From: RUG100 sp050953405
Lineage (GTDB): Bacteria; Bacillota; Clostridia; Peptostreptococcales; Anaerovoracaceae
Assembly (NCBI GenBank): GCA_050953405.1
Contig: JBMNMP010000003.1
Span: 455,783 to 519,782 of the forward strand
DNA: 64,000 nt
Direction: 5' to 3'
Below, in pieces: positions 35,303 to 43,299 of this stretch. Made by a program: the position numbers and the translations under genes. Every line of letters begins with the position of its first letter. Position 1 is the stretch's first letter. Below the pieces are notes generated by a model. The model saw nothing but the letters and a program-made list of their open reading frames with translations, was not told the origin of the DNA and searched no databases.

Positions 35303-35435
35303 GGTGCCCGGGAGCAGGGCCTTGAGCACCGGATTTTGTTATATTTATATCAACCGGTTTGCGTAGGGGAGATGTATTTATGGCATGGGTACCGGTAAGC
35401 TGCGGCCACGGATGGTGAAGTGTCGCTCAACGTGA

Positions 35436-35441
35436 TATAAT
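35436..35441 (+). promoter_or_regulatory. Possible -10 element of holA
   Basis: TATAAT lies about 50 bases upstream of holA. The -35 region is poor (TGGTGA at 35413-35418). The rest of the 35303-35490 gap shows no gene. Confidence 0.4.
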
Positions 35442-35490
35442 AAAGCCCGGGCAGGCAATCGAAGAATCACAGAAGGAAGAAACGGGGAAA

Positions 35491-36549
35491 ATGGCAGCAA
35501 AACATGCATTTGAAATATTCAGCAATGATTTGAAGAACGGAAGGCTGGGAAGCCTGGTATTTCTGCACGGTGCGGAACAGTATCTGGTGAGCTGGGCATG
35601 CGACAGCATAGTCGGGAAAATTGTGAACGAGGCCAGCAGACCGCTGGATCTGACGCGGTTCGATCCCGGCAATTTTGATATCGATGCTGTGATCGAAGCC
35701 TGCAGCACCCTGCCCATCATGTCGCCGAAGAAAGTGGTCGTTCTCGACAATTTCTTCTATATCTGGGGCGGTGCGCGCAAGGATGTATTTGGCGACACAC
35801 AAAAGAAGTCGTTCACTGAGCTCATCAAAAATATACCGGACAGCACGCTGCTGGTGGTCACGGCACCGCAGCCTGATGATTACAGGACGCGCCGCTATGG
35901 CAACAGTCTCTCCAAGGCGCTGGCTGCGGCGGGGAAGGAATACAACTTCCAGCCTCTTCAGGGAGGACAGCTGCTGGGTTTCATGAAGAAGAGGCTGGTG
36001 GCCGCAGGCAAGTCGGCCAGCCGGGACACCATGGAAATGCTGATCGCGGAGAGCGGTTATGCAAACGATGAGATCGATTACGGCTTGTACAATCTGGATA
36101 ATGATCTGAAGAAAATAATCGCCCTCTCAAAGGGTGATGTGGTCACTGAAGAGGATGTGGCTCAGGCGGTCTCCGACAACCTGGAGCACAACAGCTTCAA
36201 GCTGATGGACAGCATCTGCGGGGGACGCAAGGGAGATGCCTTCAACCTGCTGCGGCAGCTGCTCCTCTCGGGGCACAACGAGTTCCAGCTCCTGGGGATG
36301 ATAATAGGACAGCTGGAGCTGATGCTGGAGACAAAACAGATGATGCGGCTGGGTATGAGCAGACCGCAGATGACGAAGATCCTCGGCGTCAATGATTACC
36401 GCGTCAGGAAAGCGATGGGCTTTTCAGGCGGCTACACCGAGAAACAACTGCGCCTGATGCTGATGCGGGCTTTTGAGGTGGAGAAAAACATCAAGCGGAG
36501 GATCCTGGGAGCTCAAATGGCTCTGGAACTGTTCATCGCGCGCATCTGA
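35491..36549 (+). CDS. holA: DNA polymerase III delta subunit
   Basis: HolA is the clamp-loader wrench that opens the beta clamp. The 352-residue protein shows the delta fold: an N-terminal FLHGAEQYLVSWA motif near residue 23 in place of the usual G.E..L, a region VVVLDNFFYIW near 82 and, C-terminally, the helical domain with NLLRQLLLSGHNEFQLLGMIIGQ near 252. GGGGAAA precedes the ATG. It is a single gene with its own likely promoter, separate from the replication gene polC. Confidence 0.85.
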   Translation: MAAKHAFEIFSNDLKNGRLGSLVFLHGAEQYLVSWACDSIVGKIVNEASRPLDLTRFDPGNFDIDAVIEACSTLPIMSPKKVVVLDNFFYIWGGARKDVFGDTQKKSFTELIKNIPDSTLLVVTAPQPDDYRTRRYGNSLSKALAAAGKEYNFQPLQGGQLLGFMKKRLVAAGKSASRDTMEMLIAESGYANDEIDYGLYNLDNDLKKIIALSKGDVVTEEDVAQAVSDNLEHNSFKLMDSICGGRKGDAFNLLRQLLLSGHNEFQLLGMIIGQLELMLETKQMMRLGMSRPQMTKILGVNDYRVRKAMGFSGGYTEKQLRLMLMRAFEVEKNIKRRILGAQMALELFIARI

Positions 36550-36612
36550 ACGGGGCCGGAGCCGTCACTTTTGATAAATTTGTGACAATCTTGTATACAT
36601 TGTTTGAAATTG

Positions 36613-36641
36613 TTGACTTTTCTAAATACGTTTGTTATACT
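36613..36641 (+). promoter_or_regulatory. Promoter of the NuoE/F/G-like operon
   Basis: TTGACT at 36613-36618 and TATACT at 36636-36641 are spaced by exactly 17 bases, about 50 bases before the first gene. Confidence 0.75.
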
Positions 36642-36689
36642 CAGCTTATTAGAATACTACTACATACAATTTCATAAAGGAGATGCTGC

Positions 36690-37202
36690 ATGAGTGACAA
36701 AAGTGGCTGCTGCGGAGAAAATAAAGCAGAAAAATTCAAGGAGCTGGCGCCTGTTTTGAAGGAGTACGCCGGCGTGCCCGGGAGCCTCATTACTATCTTA
36801 CAGAAGACACAGGAGCTCTATGGGTATCTATCACCAATGGCAATCAACTACATTTCAGAGGAGACAGGCATCAAACCTGCAAAGATTTATGGTGTTGCCA
36901 CGTTTTATGCACAGTTCCGTATGGAACCGGTCGGCAAGTACCTCATCATGTTATGCAAAGGTACTGCTTGTCATGTCAACGGTGCCGATGCGATCGGGGA
37001 ATCGGTATGCGAGCACCTGGGGATCAGCGATGGCGAAACTACTGAAGACGGGCTGTTCACTTTGAACAATGTAGCCTGCCTGGGTTGTTGTTCGCTGGCA
37101 CCGGTCATGATGGTACAGGGCGCAGAGGAAACAGAGACCTACGGTAATCTGACCAAGGATTCGGTGAAGGAAATACTGGACGAAATCAAGGCCAGAGGGT
37201 AG
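36690..37202 (+). CDS. NuoE-like [2Fe-2S] subunit of an NADH-dependent flavin/Fe-S complex
   Basis: The 170-residue protein is a thioredoxin-fold [2Fe-2S] subunit of the NuoE/HydC/HymA type. Cluster ligands are in MLCKGTACHVNGAD near residue 90 and NNVACLGCCSLAPVMMV near 128, giving the typical C-x4-C ... C-x3-C pattern. The N-terminal half has the family motif SLITILQKTQELYGYLSP near 32. A short extra N-terminus holds two adjacent cysteines (SGCCGEN). It begins the three-gene operon and is followed by the NuoF-like subunit 12 bases later. It probably passes electrons to or from the FMN of that subunit. Confidence 0.92.
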   Translation: MSDKSGCCGENKAEKFKELAPVLKEYAGVPGSLITILQKTQELYGYLSPMAINYISEETGIKPAKIYGVATFYAQFRMEPVGKYLIMLCKGTACHVNGADAIGESVCEHLGISDGETTEDGLFTLNNVACLGCCSLAPVMMVQGAEETETYGNLTKDSVKEILDEIKARG

Positions 37203-37214
37203 GAGGTGCTGACT

Positions 37215-38963
37215 ATGAGGATCAATGTAGGACAGGGCAGCTGCGGTATCGCTACGGGAGCCGCAAAGACCGCTGCCGAATTCGAGAAAATACTGAAAGA
37301 AAAGAAACTGGATATCGAGGTCGGGGTCACAGGCTGCGTAGGCACCTGCTATCTGGAACCGATCGTTGACGTATACGATGACGAGGACAATATGACGCGT
37401 TATGTCAAGGTCCAGCCGGACAAGGTGCGGCAGATCGTAGAAGGTCATATAGAGGGCGGAGAACCCGTGAAAGAACTGGCGATCTCAGATGAGGACTGGG
37501 AGTTCATAAGGCAGCAGCAGAGAGTCGTGCTGGAGCATGCCGGGATCATTAACCCGGAGGACATCGAAGAGTACATAGCTGTCGGCGGATACGAAGCCAT
37601 CAAGAAAGCTCTCAGCAGAATGACGCCGGAGGATGTCATCGAGGAAGTGAAGAAATCCGGCCTTCGCGGACGCGGAGGCGCAGGATTCCCGACATGGTTC
37701 AAATGGAATGCCTGCCGCAGTGCCAAGGGCAGCCCCAAATATATAGTCTGCAACGCAGACGAGGGTGACCCTGGAGCGTTCATGGACAGATCCGTACTGG
37801 AGGGTGATCCGCACGAGCTCATAGAAGGCATGATGCTCTGCGGTTACGCTATCGGAGCGGTAGAAGGAATAATATACTGCAGAGCTGAATACCCTCTGGC
37901 GATCAAACGTCTGGAGCTCGCAATGGCACAGGCGAGGGAGAAGGGCTATCTGGGCAAAAACATCTTTGGATCGAGGATCGATTTTGATCTGAAGATCAAA
38001 CAGGGGGCGGGGGCTTTTGTCTGCGGCGAAGAAACCGCGCTGATCGCTTCTCTTGAAGGTGAACGCGGCATGCCGCGTATAAAGATACCGTTCCCGGCAG
38101 AAGCCGGATACTGGCAAAAGCCGACCAATATCAACAACGTGGAAACTTATGCGAATCTGCCGTGGATCTTCAGGAACGGCGGCGAATCTTTCGCCATGAT
38201 GGGCAAGGGGCCCAGCAAGGGCACCAAGGTATTCGCCCTGGCCGGCAAGATAAAGAAGGGCGGCCTTGCGGAAGTCCCCATGGGGCTCAAGCTGGAGGAC
38301 GTCATTTTCGGCATCGGCGGAGGCATCAAGAAAGACAAAAAATTCAAGGCTGTGCAGATGGGAGGACCTTCGGGCGGATGCGTTCCCGCCAGCCTCATAA
38401 AGACACCGGTGACTTATGAAGATATCACGAGGACAGGTGCCATCGTGGGCTCGGGAGGCATGATCGTCATGGATGAAGACACCTGCATGGTGGACATGGC
38501 GCGCTATTTCCTTGACTTCACGCGCAAGGAAAGCTGCGGCAAGTGCAATTACTGCAGGATAGGCACCAAACGGATGCTTGAGATCCTGGAGCGCATCACT
38601 CAGGGAAAGGGACGCGACGGCGATATAGAACTGCTGGAGGAGCTGGCAGTCAAGATAAAGGAGGGTTCGCTCTGTGGACTGGGCCAGACGGCGCCCAACC
38701 CGGTGCTGACTACTTTAAAGTACTTTCGCAATGAATACGAAGATCACATATACAACCACAAGTGCACGGCGCATTCATGCAGGGCGCTCATCAGATACGA
38801 GATAACCGATGCCTGCAGGGGCTGCACCGTCTGCGCCGGGAAGTGTCCCGTGAAGGCGATATCGGGAGAACCTAAAGGACAGCATGTGATCGATCAGGAT
38901 GTATGCATCAGGTGCGGAAGGTGTATCGAAAACTGCAGGTTCGATGCTATCACGGTGGAGTAA
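37215..38963 (+). CDS. NuoF-like NADH:FMN subunit (HydB type)
   Basis: The 582-residue protein starts at ATG 37215 behind AGGAGGTG. It has an N-terminal [2Fe-2S] thioredoxin-like domain (about 1-90, VGVTGCVGTCYLEP), then the NuoF core with GRGGAGFPTWFKW near 152 and CNADEGDPGAFMDRS near 178 for FMN and NADH. The CGEETALIASLEGERG motif lies near 270, the [4Fe-4S] motif SCGKCNYCRIGTKRM near 438, and two C-terminal [4Fe-4S] clusters in CRGCTVCAGKCPVKA and CIRCGRCIENCRFDA. This layout equals HydB of electron-bifurcating hydrogenases. Its partner here is the NuoG/GltD-like fusion, not a hydrogenase subunit. Confidence 0.93.
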   Translation: MRINVGQGSCGIATGAAKTAAEFEKILKEKKLDIEVGVTGCVGTCYLEPIVDVYDDEDNMTRYVKVQPDKVRQIVEGHIEGGEPVKELAISDEDWEFIRQQQRVVLEHAGIINPEDIEEYIAVGGYEAIKKALSRMTPEDVIEEVKKSGLRGRGGAGFPTWFKWNACRSAKGSPKYIVCNADEGDPGAFMDRSVLEGDPHELIEGMMLCGYAIGAVEGIIYCRAEYPLAIKRLELAMAQAREKGYLGKNIFGSRIDFDLKIKQGAGAFVCGEETALIASLEGERGMPRIKIPFPAEAGYWQKPTNINNVETYANLPWIFRNGGESFAMMGKGPSKGTKVFALAGKIKKGGLAEVPMGLKLEDVIFGIGGGIKKDKKFKAVQMGGPSGGCVPASLIKTPVTYEDITRTGAIVGSGGMIVMDEDTCMVDMARYFLDFTRKESCGKCNYCRIGTKRMLEILERITQGKGRDGDIELLEELAVKIKEGSLCGLGQTAPNPVLTTLKYFRNEYEDHIYNHKCTAHSCRALIRYEITDACRGCTVCAGKCPVKAISGEPKGQHVIDQDVCIRCGRCIENCRFDAITVE

Positions 38964-38976
38964 CAGGAGGACTGAG

Positions 38977-41900
38977 ATGAACAACAAACAGCTGAGACTC
39001 AATATTGACGGAAAAGAAGTCCTTGCTCTTCCCGGCCAGACGATACTGGAAGTTGCAGAGGAGAACGAAATATTCATACCGACGCTTTGTTTTGACGAGA
39101 GGACCAGGATTTACGGTTCCTGCGGTCTCTGCCTCTGTGAAGTCGAAGGAAGCCCTAAACTGGCCAAGGCCTGTGCAACGCCGGTGACTCCGAACATGGT
39201 CATCAAGACCAACAGCGAGCGGATCAGACAGTCCCGGAAGACAAATCTGGAACTGCTGCTTTCCAACCACAAGGGCGACTGCCGCCCGCCCTGCGTCATC
39301 GCCTGTCCGGCGCATACGGACTGTCAGGGCTATGTGGGGCTGATAGCCAACGGAGAATACGAGGAAGCACTGAAGCTGGTCAAGGACAAGATACCGCTCC
39401 CGGCATCGCTGGGAAGAGTATGCCCGCACCCCTGCGAGGATGAATGCCGGCGCGGCATGATCGATGAAGCGATTTCGATCCAGATGCTGAAGAGGTTCGT
39501 CGCCGACAACGATCTCTCCGGTGAGGACGGTGACAAGTTCATACCCGAATGCCCTGAAGACAGCGGCAGAACGGTGGGCATCATCGGCAGCGGGCCCCAT
39601 GGGGCTTTCGGCGGCTTACTTCCTCAGGCAGTACGGTCACCGGGTGACCATCCTCGAGGCCATGCCCAAGGCCGGCGGTATGCTGAGATACGGGATACCC
39701 GAATACAGACTGCCGAAGGTGGCCCTGGATGCCGAAATCGAGACCATCGAAGCTATGGGAGTGAAGATAAAGACTGGCATACGCATCGGGGAGGATGCTT
39801 CATTTGAACGAGTGCGTGAGAATTACGATGCCGTGCTCGTGGCCATGGGTGCATGGGTCTCCACCGGTGTGCGCTGCAAAGGCGAGGATACGCCCGGCGT
39901 TGTCGGGGGCATTGACTTCCTGCGCAGGGTAGTCAGGAACGACCCCGTCAGCATGGGCAAGCGCGTCGCTATCGTCGGCGGCGGCAACGTGGCCATGGAT
40001 GCCTGCCGCACTGCCGTGAGACTGGGTGCGGAGACCGTATACAACGTATATCGAAGGACGAAAAATGAGATGCCGGCCGACATTGAGGAAGTCAACGGCG
40101 CCGAGGAGGAAGGCGTCATCTTCAAGAACCTGACAAATCCGCTGGAGATAATCCCCGGCAGGAACGGCAGGGTCAGCAGGATGAAGCTGCAGGTGATGGA
40201 GCTCGGCGACATGGATGCTTCCGGCAGAAGAAGGCCGGTGCCTGTTGAAGGCAAGACCGAAACCATAGAGGTGGATACCGTGATCATGGCCATCGGCCAG
40301 GCTGTCGACGCCTCGGTGATCAAGCGTGCGCAGAAAACAAAAAAGGGTGCCATCGCTTATGATACAAAGACATTCATGACCAGCCTCGAAGGTGTGTTCG
40401 CAGGCGGGGATTGTGGAAATGACAAGGTTTCCATCGCGGTGGAAGCTATCGCGGACGCCAAAAAAGTGGCCCAGTCGATCGACGCATATCTGACCAGCGG
40501 CATCAAAAAATACGAACCGCCATATCTGGTGCGCCGTACCGATATCAATGAAAAGACCTTTGAAGACAGGGAGCGCATGTGCCGCCCAGATTACGACACT
40601 CTGAGCGTAAAGGAAAGGAAGGACAACTTTGCAGAAGTGATCCCCCGCGGCTACACAGAGGAGGCGGCCGTGCAGGAAGCCGAAAGGTGCCTGGAATGCG
40701 GATGTCAGGATTATTTCGAGTGCAAGCTGATAGATTTCGCCAATCAGTACGGCGTGGAACCCGACAGGTTCGCCGGCGACATCAATGAGATCGATTATGA
40801 GGACGATCATCCATTCATCATCAGGGACCCCAACAAGTGCATCATGTGCGGACTCTGCGTGAGGACGTGCGACGAAGTCATGGGCATCGGAGCTCTGGGC
40901 CTGGTCGACAGAGGCTTTGATGTGGCCGTGATGCCCAACATGAAAAAGCCGCTCGCTGAATCCGGCTGTGTCTGCTGCGGCCAGTGCGTCAGTGTATGCC
41001 CGTGCGGAGCCCTGCAGGAGAGGAAGACTACGCGCAAGGAGGTGCCCCTGAAGACCGAAAAAGTGGAGACCACTTGTGCTTACTGTTCCATAGGATGTAC
41101 ATTCGACCTGGAGTACAGAGGCGATATGATCATCAAGGCCGATCCGCGCAAGAACGGATATGTCAATGACGGTGTATCCTGCGGGCGCGGCAAGTTCGGG
41201 TTCGACTGCTCGCTGCTGGAAGGAAAGATAGAAGAGCCCATGATCAGGGAAGGGGATGCTTTCAGAACTGCTGAGTACTATGAGGCCCTGATGCGTGCGG
41301 CCAAGAAGGCAGAAGCCATAGTGGCCAAGTACGGCAAGGACGCTGTTGCCGTCTCCGTTTCCGACAGGCTTACCAATGAAGAAATATATGTGATCAAGAA
41401 GATGGCAGACGATCTGGGAGCGAGATCGCTCTGTTTCAACAACCGGGAAAACGGCCTGGAGCACGTGCTCGGTGTCAACGCATCTCCGAACACCATCGAT
41501 GAGGTATGCTCTACTGATGTGGTGCTCGTGCTGGGCTTCAACACGGCGGATCATCCTGTGATGCAGCTGAAGATACGCGAGGCTGCCGGCCGCGGCGCCA
41601 GAGTCCCTCCTGGTCAACCCACGGGGGTACGAGCAGAACTTCGATTTTGCCGAGAAGATCTGGTATACCAGAAACGACATTTCGGTACTCAAGGAAATCG
41701 CCAAAGCACTGATAAGCAGCGGCGCAGAGACAAAGGGACTGAGGGGCGTGACCGCGTTCAAAAAGAGCCTCTCTGATGTGAAGGTCAGCAGCCGGGCGGC
41801 GGAGATCGCTGAGATATACGGTTCTGCAAGGAAGGCGATGATCGTGTACGAGCAGAATCTGGTGACTACGGAGGCGGCAGAGATGATAGGGAACATCGCT

Positions 41901-42506
41901 CTCCTGTCGGGACATATCGGAGGGGCCAGAGACGGCATACTGCAGATACGCCCCAAGAACAATTCACAGGGGCTCGCCTATCTGGGAGTGAATGCCGGAG
42001 CGGAAGCTATGAAAGGCGTGAAAGCGCTGATCACTTTTGGCGAAGACCCGGATGAAAAGTACACCGACGGCCTCGAGCTGCTGGTGGTCATCGATACACA
42101 TATGACGGACACCGCTCAGAAGGCAAATGTCGTCATCCCGGGTACCGGATCGACCAGTATCAAGGGCACCTTCACGAACACTGAGAGGCGCATGATGCCT
42201 GTCAATCCGGCGATAGACGAAGGAATACTGCTCTCCAACTGGGAAGTGGCCGCAGAGCTGGCGAACATTTTCGAATATCAGTACGATTTTGAAGACACTT
42301 TCGACATCACCAGGGAGATGGATGAAACGGTCCCCGCTTATAAATTCAACATAGACGGCAAGATATACGGCACTTTCCTGGAGCCGGTGAAACCAAAGCT
42401 GGCGGCTGTTGGAAACGCCAGGTTCGTCGCTCCGATGGAGACGACAGACAACTTAATGAAGGTCATACAGAGCAGGATACCTGCGATGGCAAATATGACA
42501 GAATAA
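38977..42506 (+). CDS. Ferredoxin/GltD-like/NuoG-FdhA-like fusion subunit (two frameshifts)
   Basis: The gene reads as one protein of about 1175 residues if single extra C bases near 39597 (GGGCCCC) and 41604 (GTCCCTCC) are removed. In order: a [2Fe-2S] domain (CGLCLCEVEG near 48), the GltD-type CPAHTDCQGY cluster region near 112, and an FAD-binding IIGSGPMGLSAAYFL near 206. An NAD(P)-binding VAIVGGGNVAMDACRTAVRLG follows near 333, then two [4Fe-4S] motifs (CIMCGLCVRTC, CVCCGQCVSVCPCGA), and an FdhA/NuoG-like domain starting CAYCSIGCTFDLEYRG near 700. The molybdopterin-type part is short. Where formate dehydrogenases carry Sec or Cys I see only LCFNNRENGLEHVLG, so no catalytic residue is evident. 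It ends the NuoE/F-like operon. The role as an electron-bifurcating or transhydrogenating module is inferred. Confidence 0.85.
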
Positions 42507-42581
42507 CGTGTGAACGGAACGGTTCAATCATGGGTCACGGGGCGTGTGCAGCACGTCCCGCGACTTTTTGAACAAAAGTAG

Positions 42582-42610
42582 ACAATTGTTAAAAATTGTG
42601 GTAGTATAAT
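42582..42610 (+). promoter_or_regulatory. Promoter -10 with inverted repeat before the TetR gene
   Basis: ACAATT-GTTAAA-AATTGT (42582-42599) is a perfect 6-bp inverted repeat placed just upstream of TATAAT at 42605-42610. The position, within the -35/-10 region, fits an autoregulatory TetR operator. No good -35 is visible. Confidence 0.45.
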
Positions 42611-42629
42611 CATCTGTAGAGGAGTGTTC

Positions 42630-43277
42630 ATGTCCAAGGGCGATATCACAAAAAAAGAAATAGCTTCGGCTTTCAAAAAGCTGATGGAGGAGAAGAGCTT
42701 TGACAGCATCACGGTCACCGACATCACTTCAGCCAGTCATCTGAACCGGCTGACTTTTTATTACCATTTTGAGGACAAATACGACCTCCTGAACTGGATA
42801 TACTACAACGAGATCATACTCACATTCAAGAAGAATCTGGACAAGATGAACTGGACAGAGAGCTTGAAGATCGTGCTCAACAAGATGCGCGATGAGAGGA
42901 AATACTATATGAACGCCTTTGCCTATGACAACAAGGAGTTCCGAAAATACATGGTGGACGCCGTTGTAGAACTGTTCATCAGCATCATCCTCGAGTGGGC
43001 CGGAGATCAGTACATCAAAGAAGAGGACAACCGCTTTGTCTCCACCTTCTTTGCCTATGGCATCGTCGGCATGGTCATCGACTGGGTCCAGGACGATATG
43101 AGGGAGTCTCCGGAAGGCATGATCGAGTACATCAGGAACCTGGTGGAGGACATCAAACTGCTGGCCATCAGCAGGTACTTGAAGGGCACTTTGAGCAAAA
43201 CGACTGACTTGCCCAAAAGCGATACAAAGGAGTCCTTGTGTTTAAGACACAGGGATTTTTTTAGTGCTATGATATGA
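42630..43277 (+). CDS. TetR/AcrR family transcriptional regulator
   Basis: The protein of about 215 residues has an N-terminal helix-turn-helix of the TetR type, with EEKSFDSITVTDITSASHL then NRLTFYYHFEDKYDLLNWI (about residues 20-58), and a C-terminal ligand domain of the TetR_C_8 kind. ATG 42630 follows AGAGGAG; the GTG at 42624 lies within that site. It lies directly before a YhgE/Pip gene, a frequent pairing in which the regulator controls the membrane protein. The last 16 codons or so coincide with an intrinsic terminator. Confidence 0.88.
   Translation: MSKGDITKKEIASAFKKLMEEKSFDSITVTDITSASHLNRLTFYYHFEDKYDLLNWIYYNEIILTFKKNLDKMNWTESLKIVLNKMRDERKYYMNAFAYDNKEFRKYMVDAVVELFISIILEWAGDQYIKEEDNRFVSTFFAYGIVGMVIDWVQDDMRESPEGMIEYIRNLVEDIKLLAISRYLKGTLSKTTDLPKSDTKESLCLRHRDFFSAMI
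43234..43262 (+). terminator. Terminator inside the 3' end of the TetR reading frame
   Basis: CCTTGTGT-TTAAG-ACACAGGG forms an 8-bp stem with one G-T pair, followed by a seven-T tract at 43256-43262. The TetR frame stays open through it and stops at 43275-43277. Confidence 0.7.
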
Positions 43278-43299
43278 TGCGGAAGGAGAGTGGAAACAT

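Noticed and set aside
35303..35490. Riboswitch or small RNA before holA
   Set aside because: No conserved riboswitch core, long stem or T tract is visible. Only a -10 box could be supported.
39800..41962. Open frame of 720 codons on the minus strand
   Set aside because: It lies antisense to the GltD/NuoG-like fusion gene, whose plus-strand frame has many recognisable motifs. The antisense protein shows no family motif and is an effect of codon bias.
38977..42506. Formate dehydrogenase alpha subunit
   Set aside because: The cluster motif fits, but the catalytic Sec/Cys position is not recognisable and the molybdopterin domain is short. A NuoG-like role is safer.
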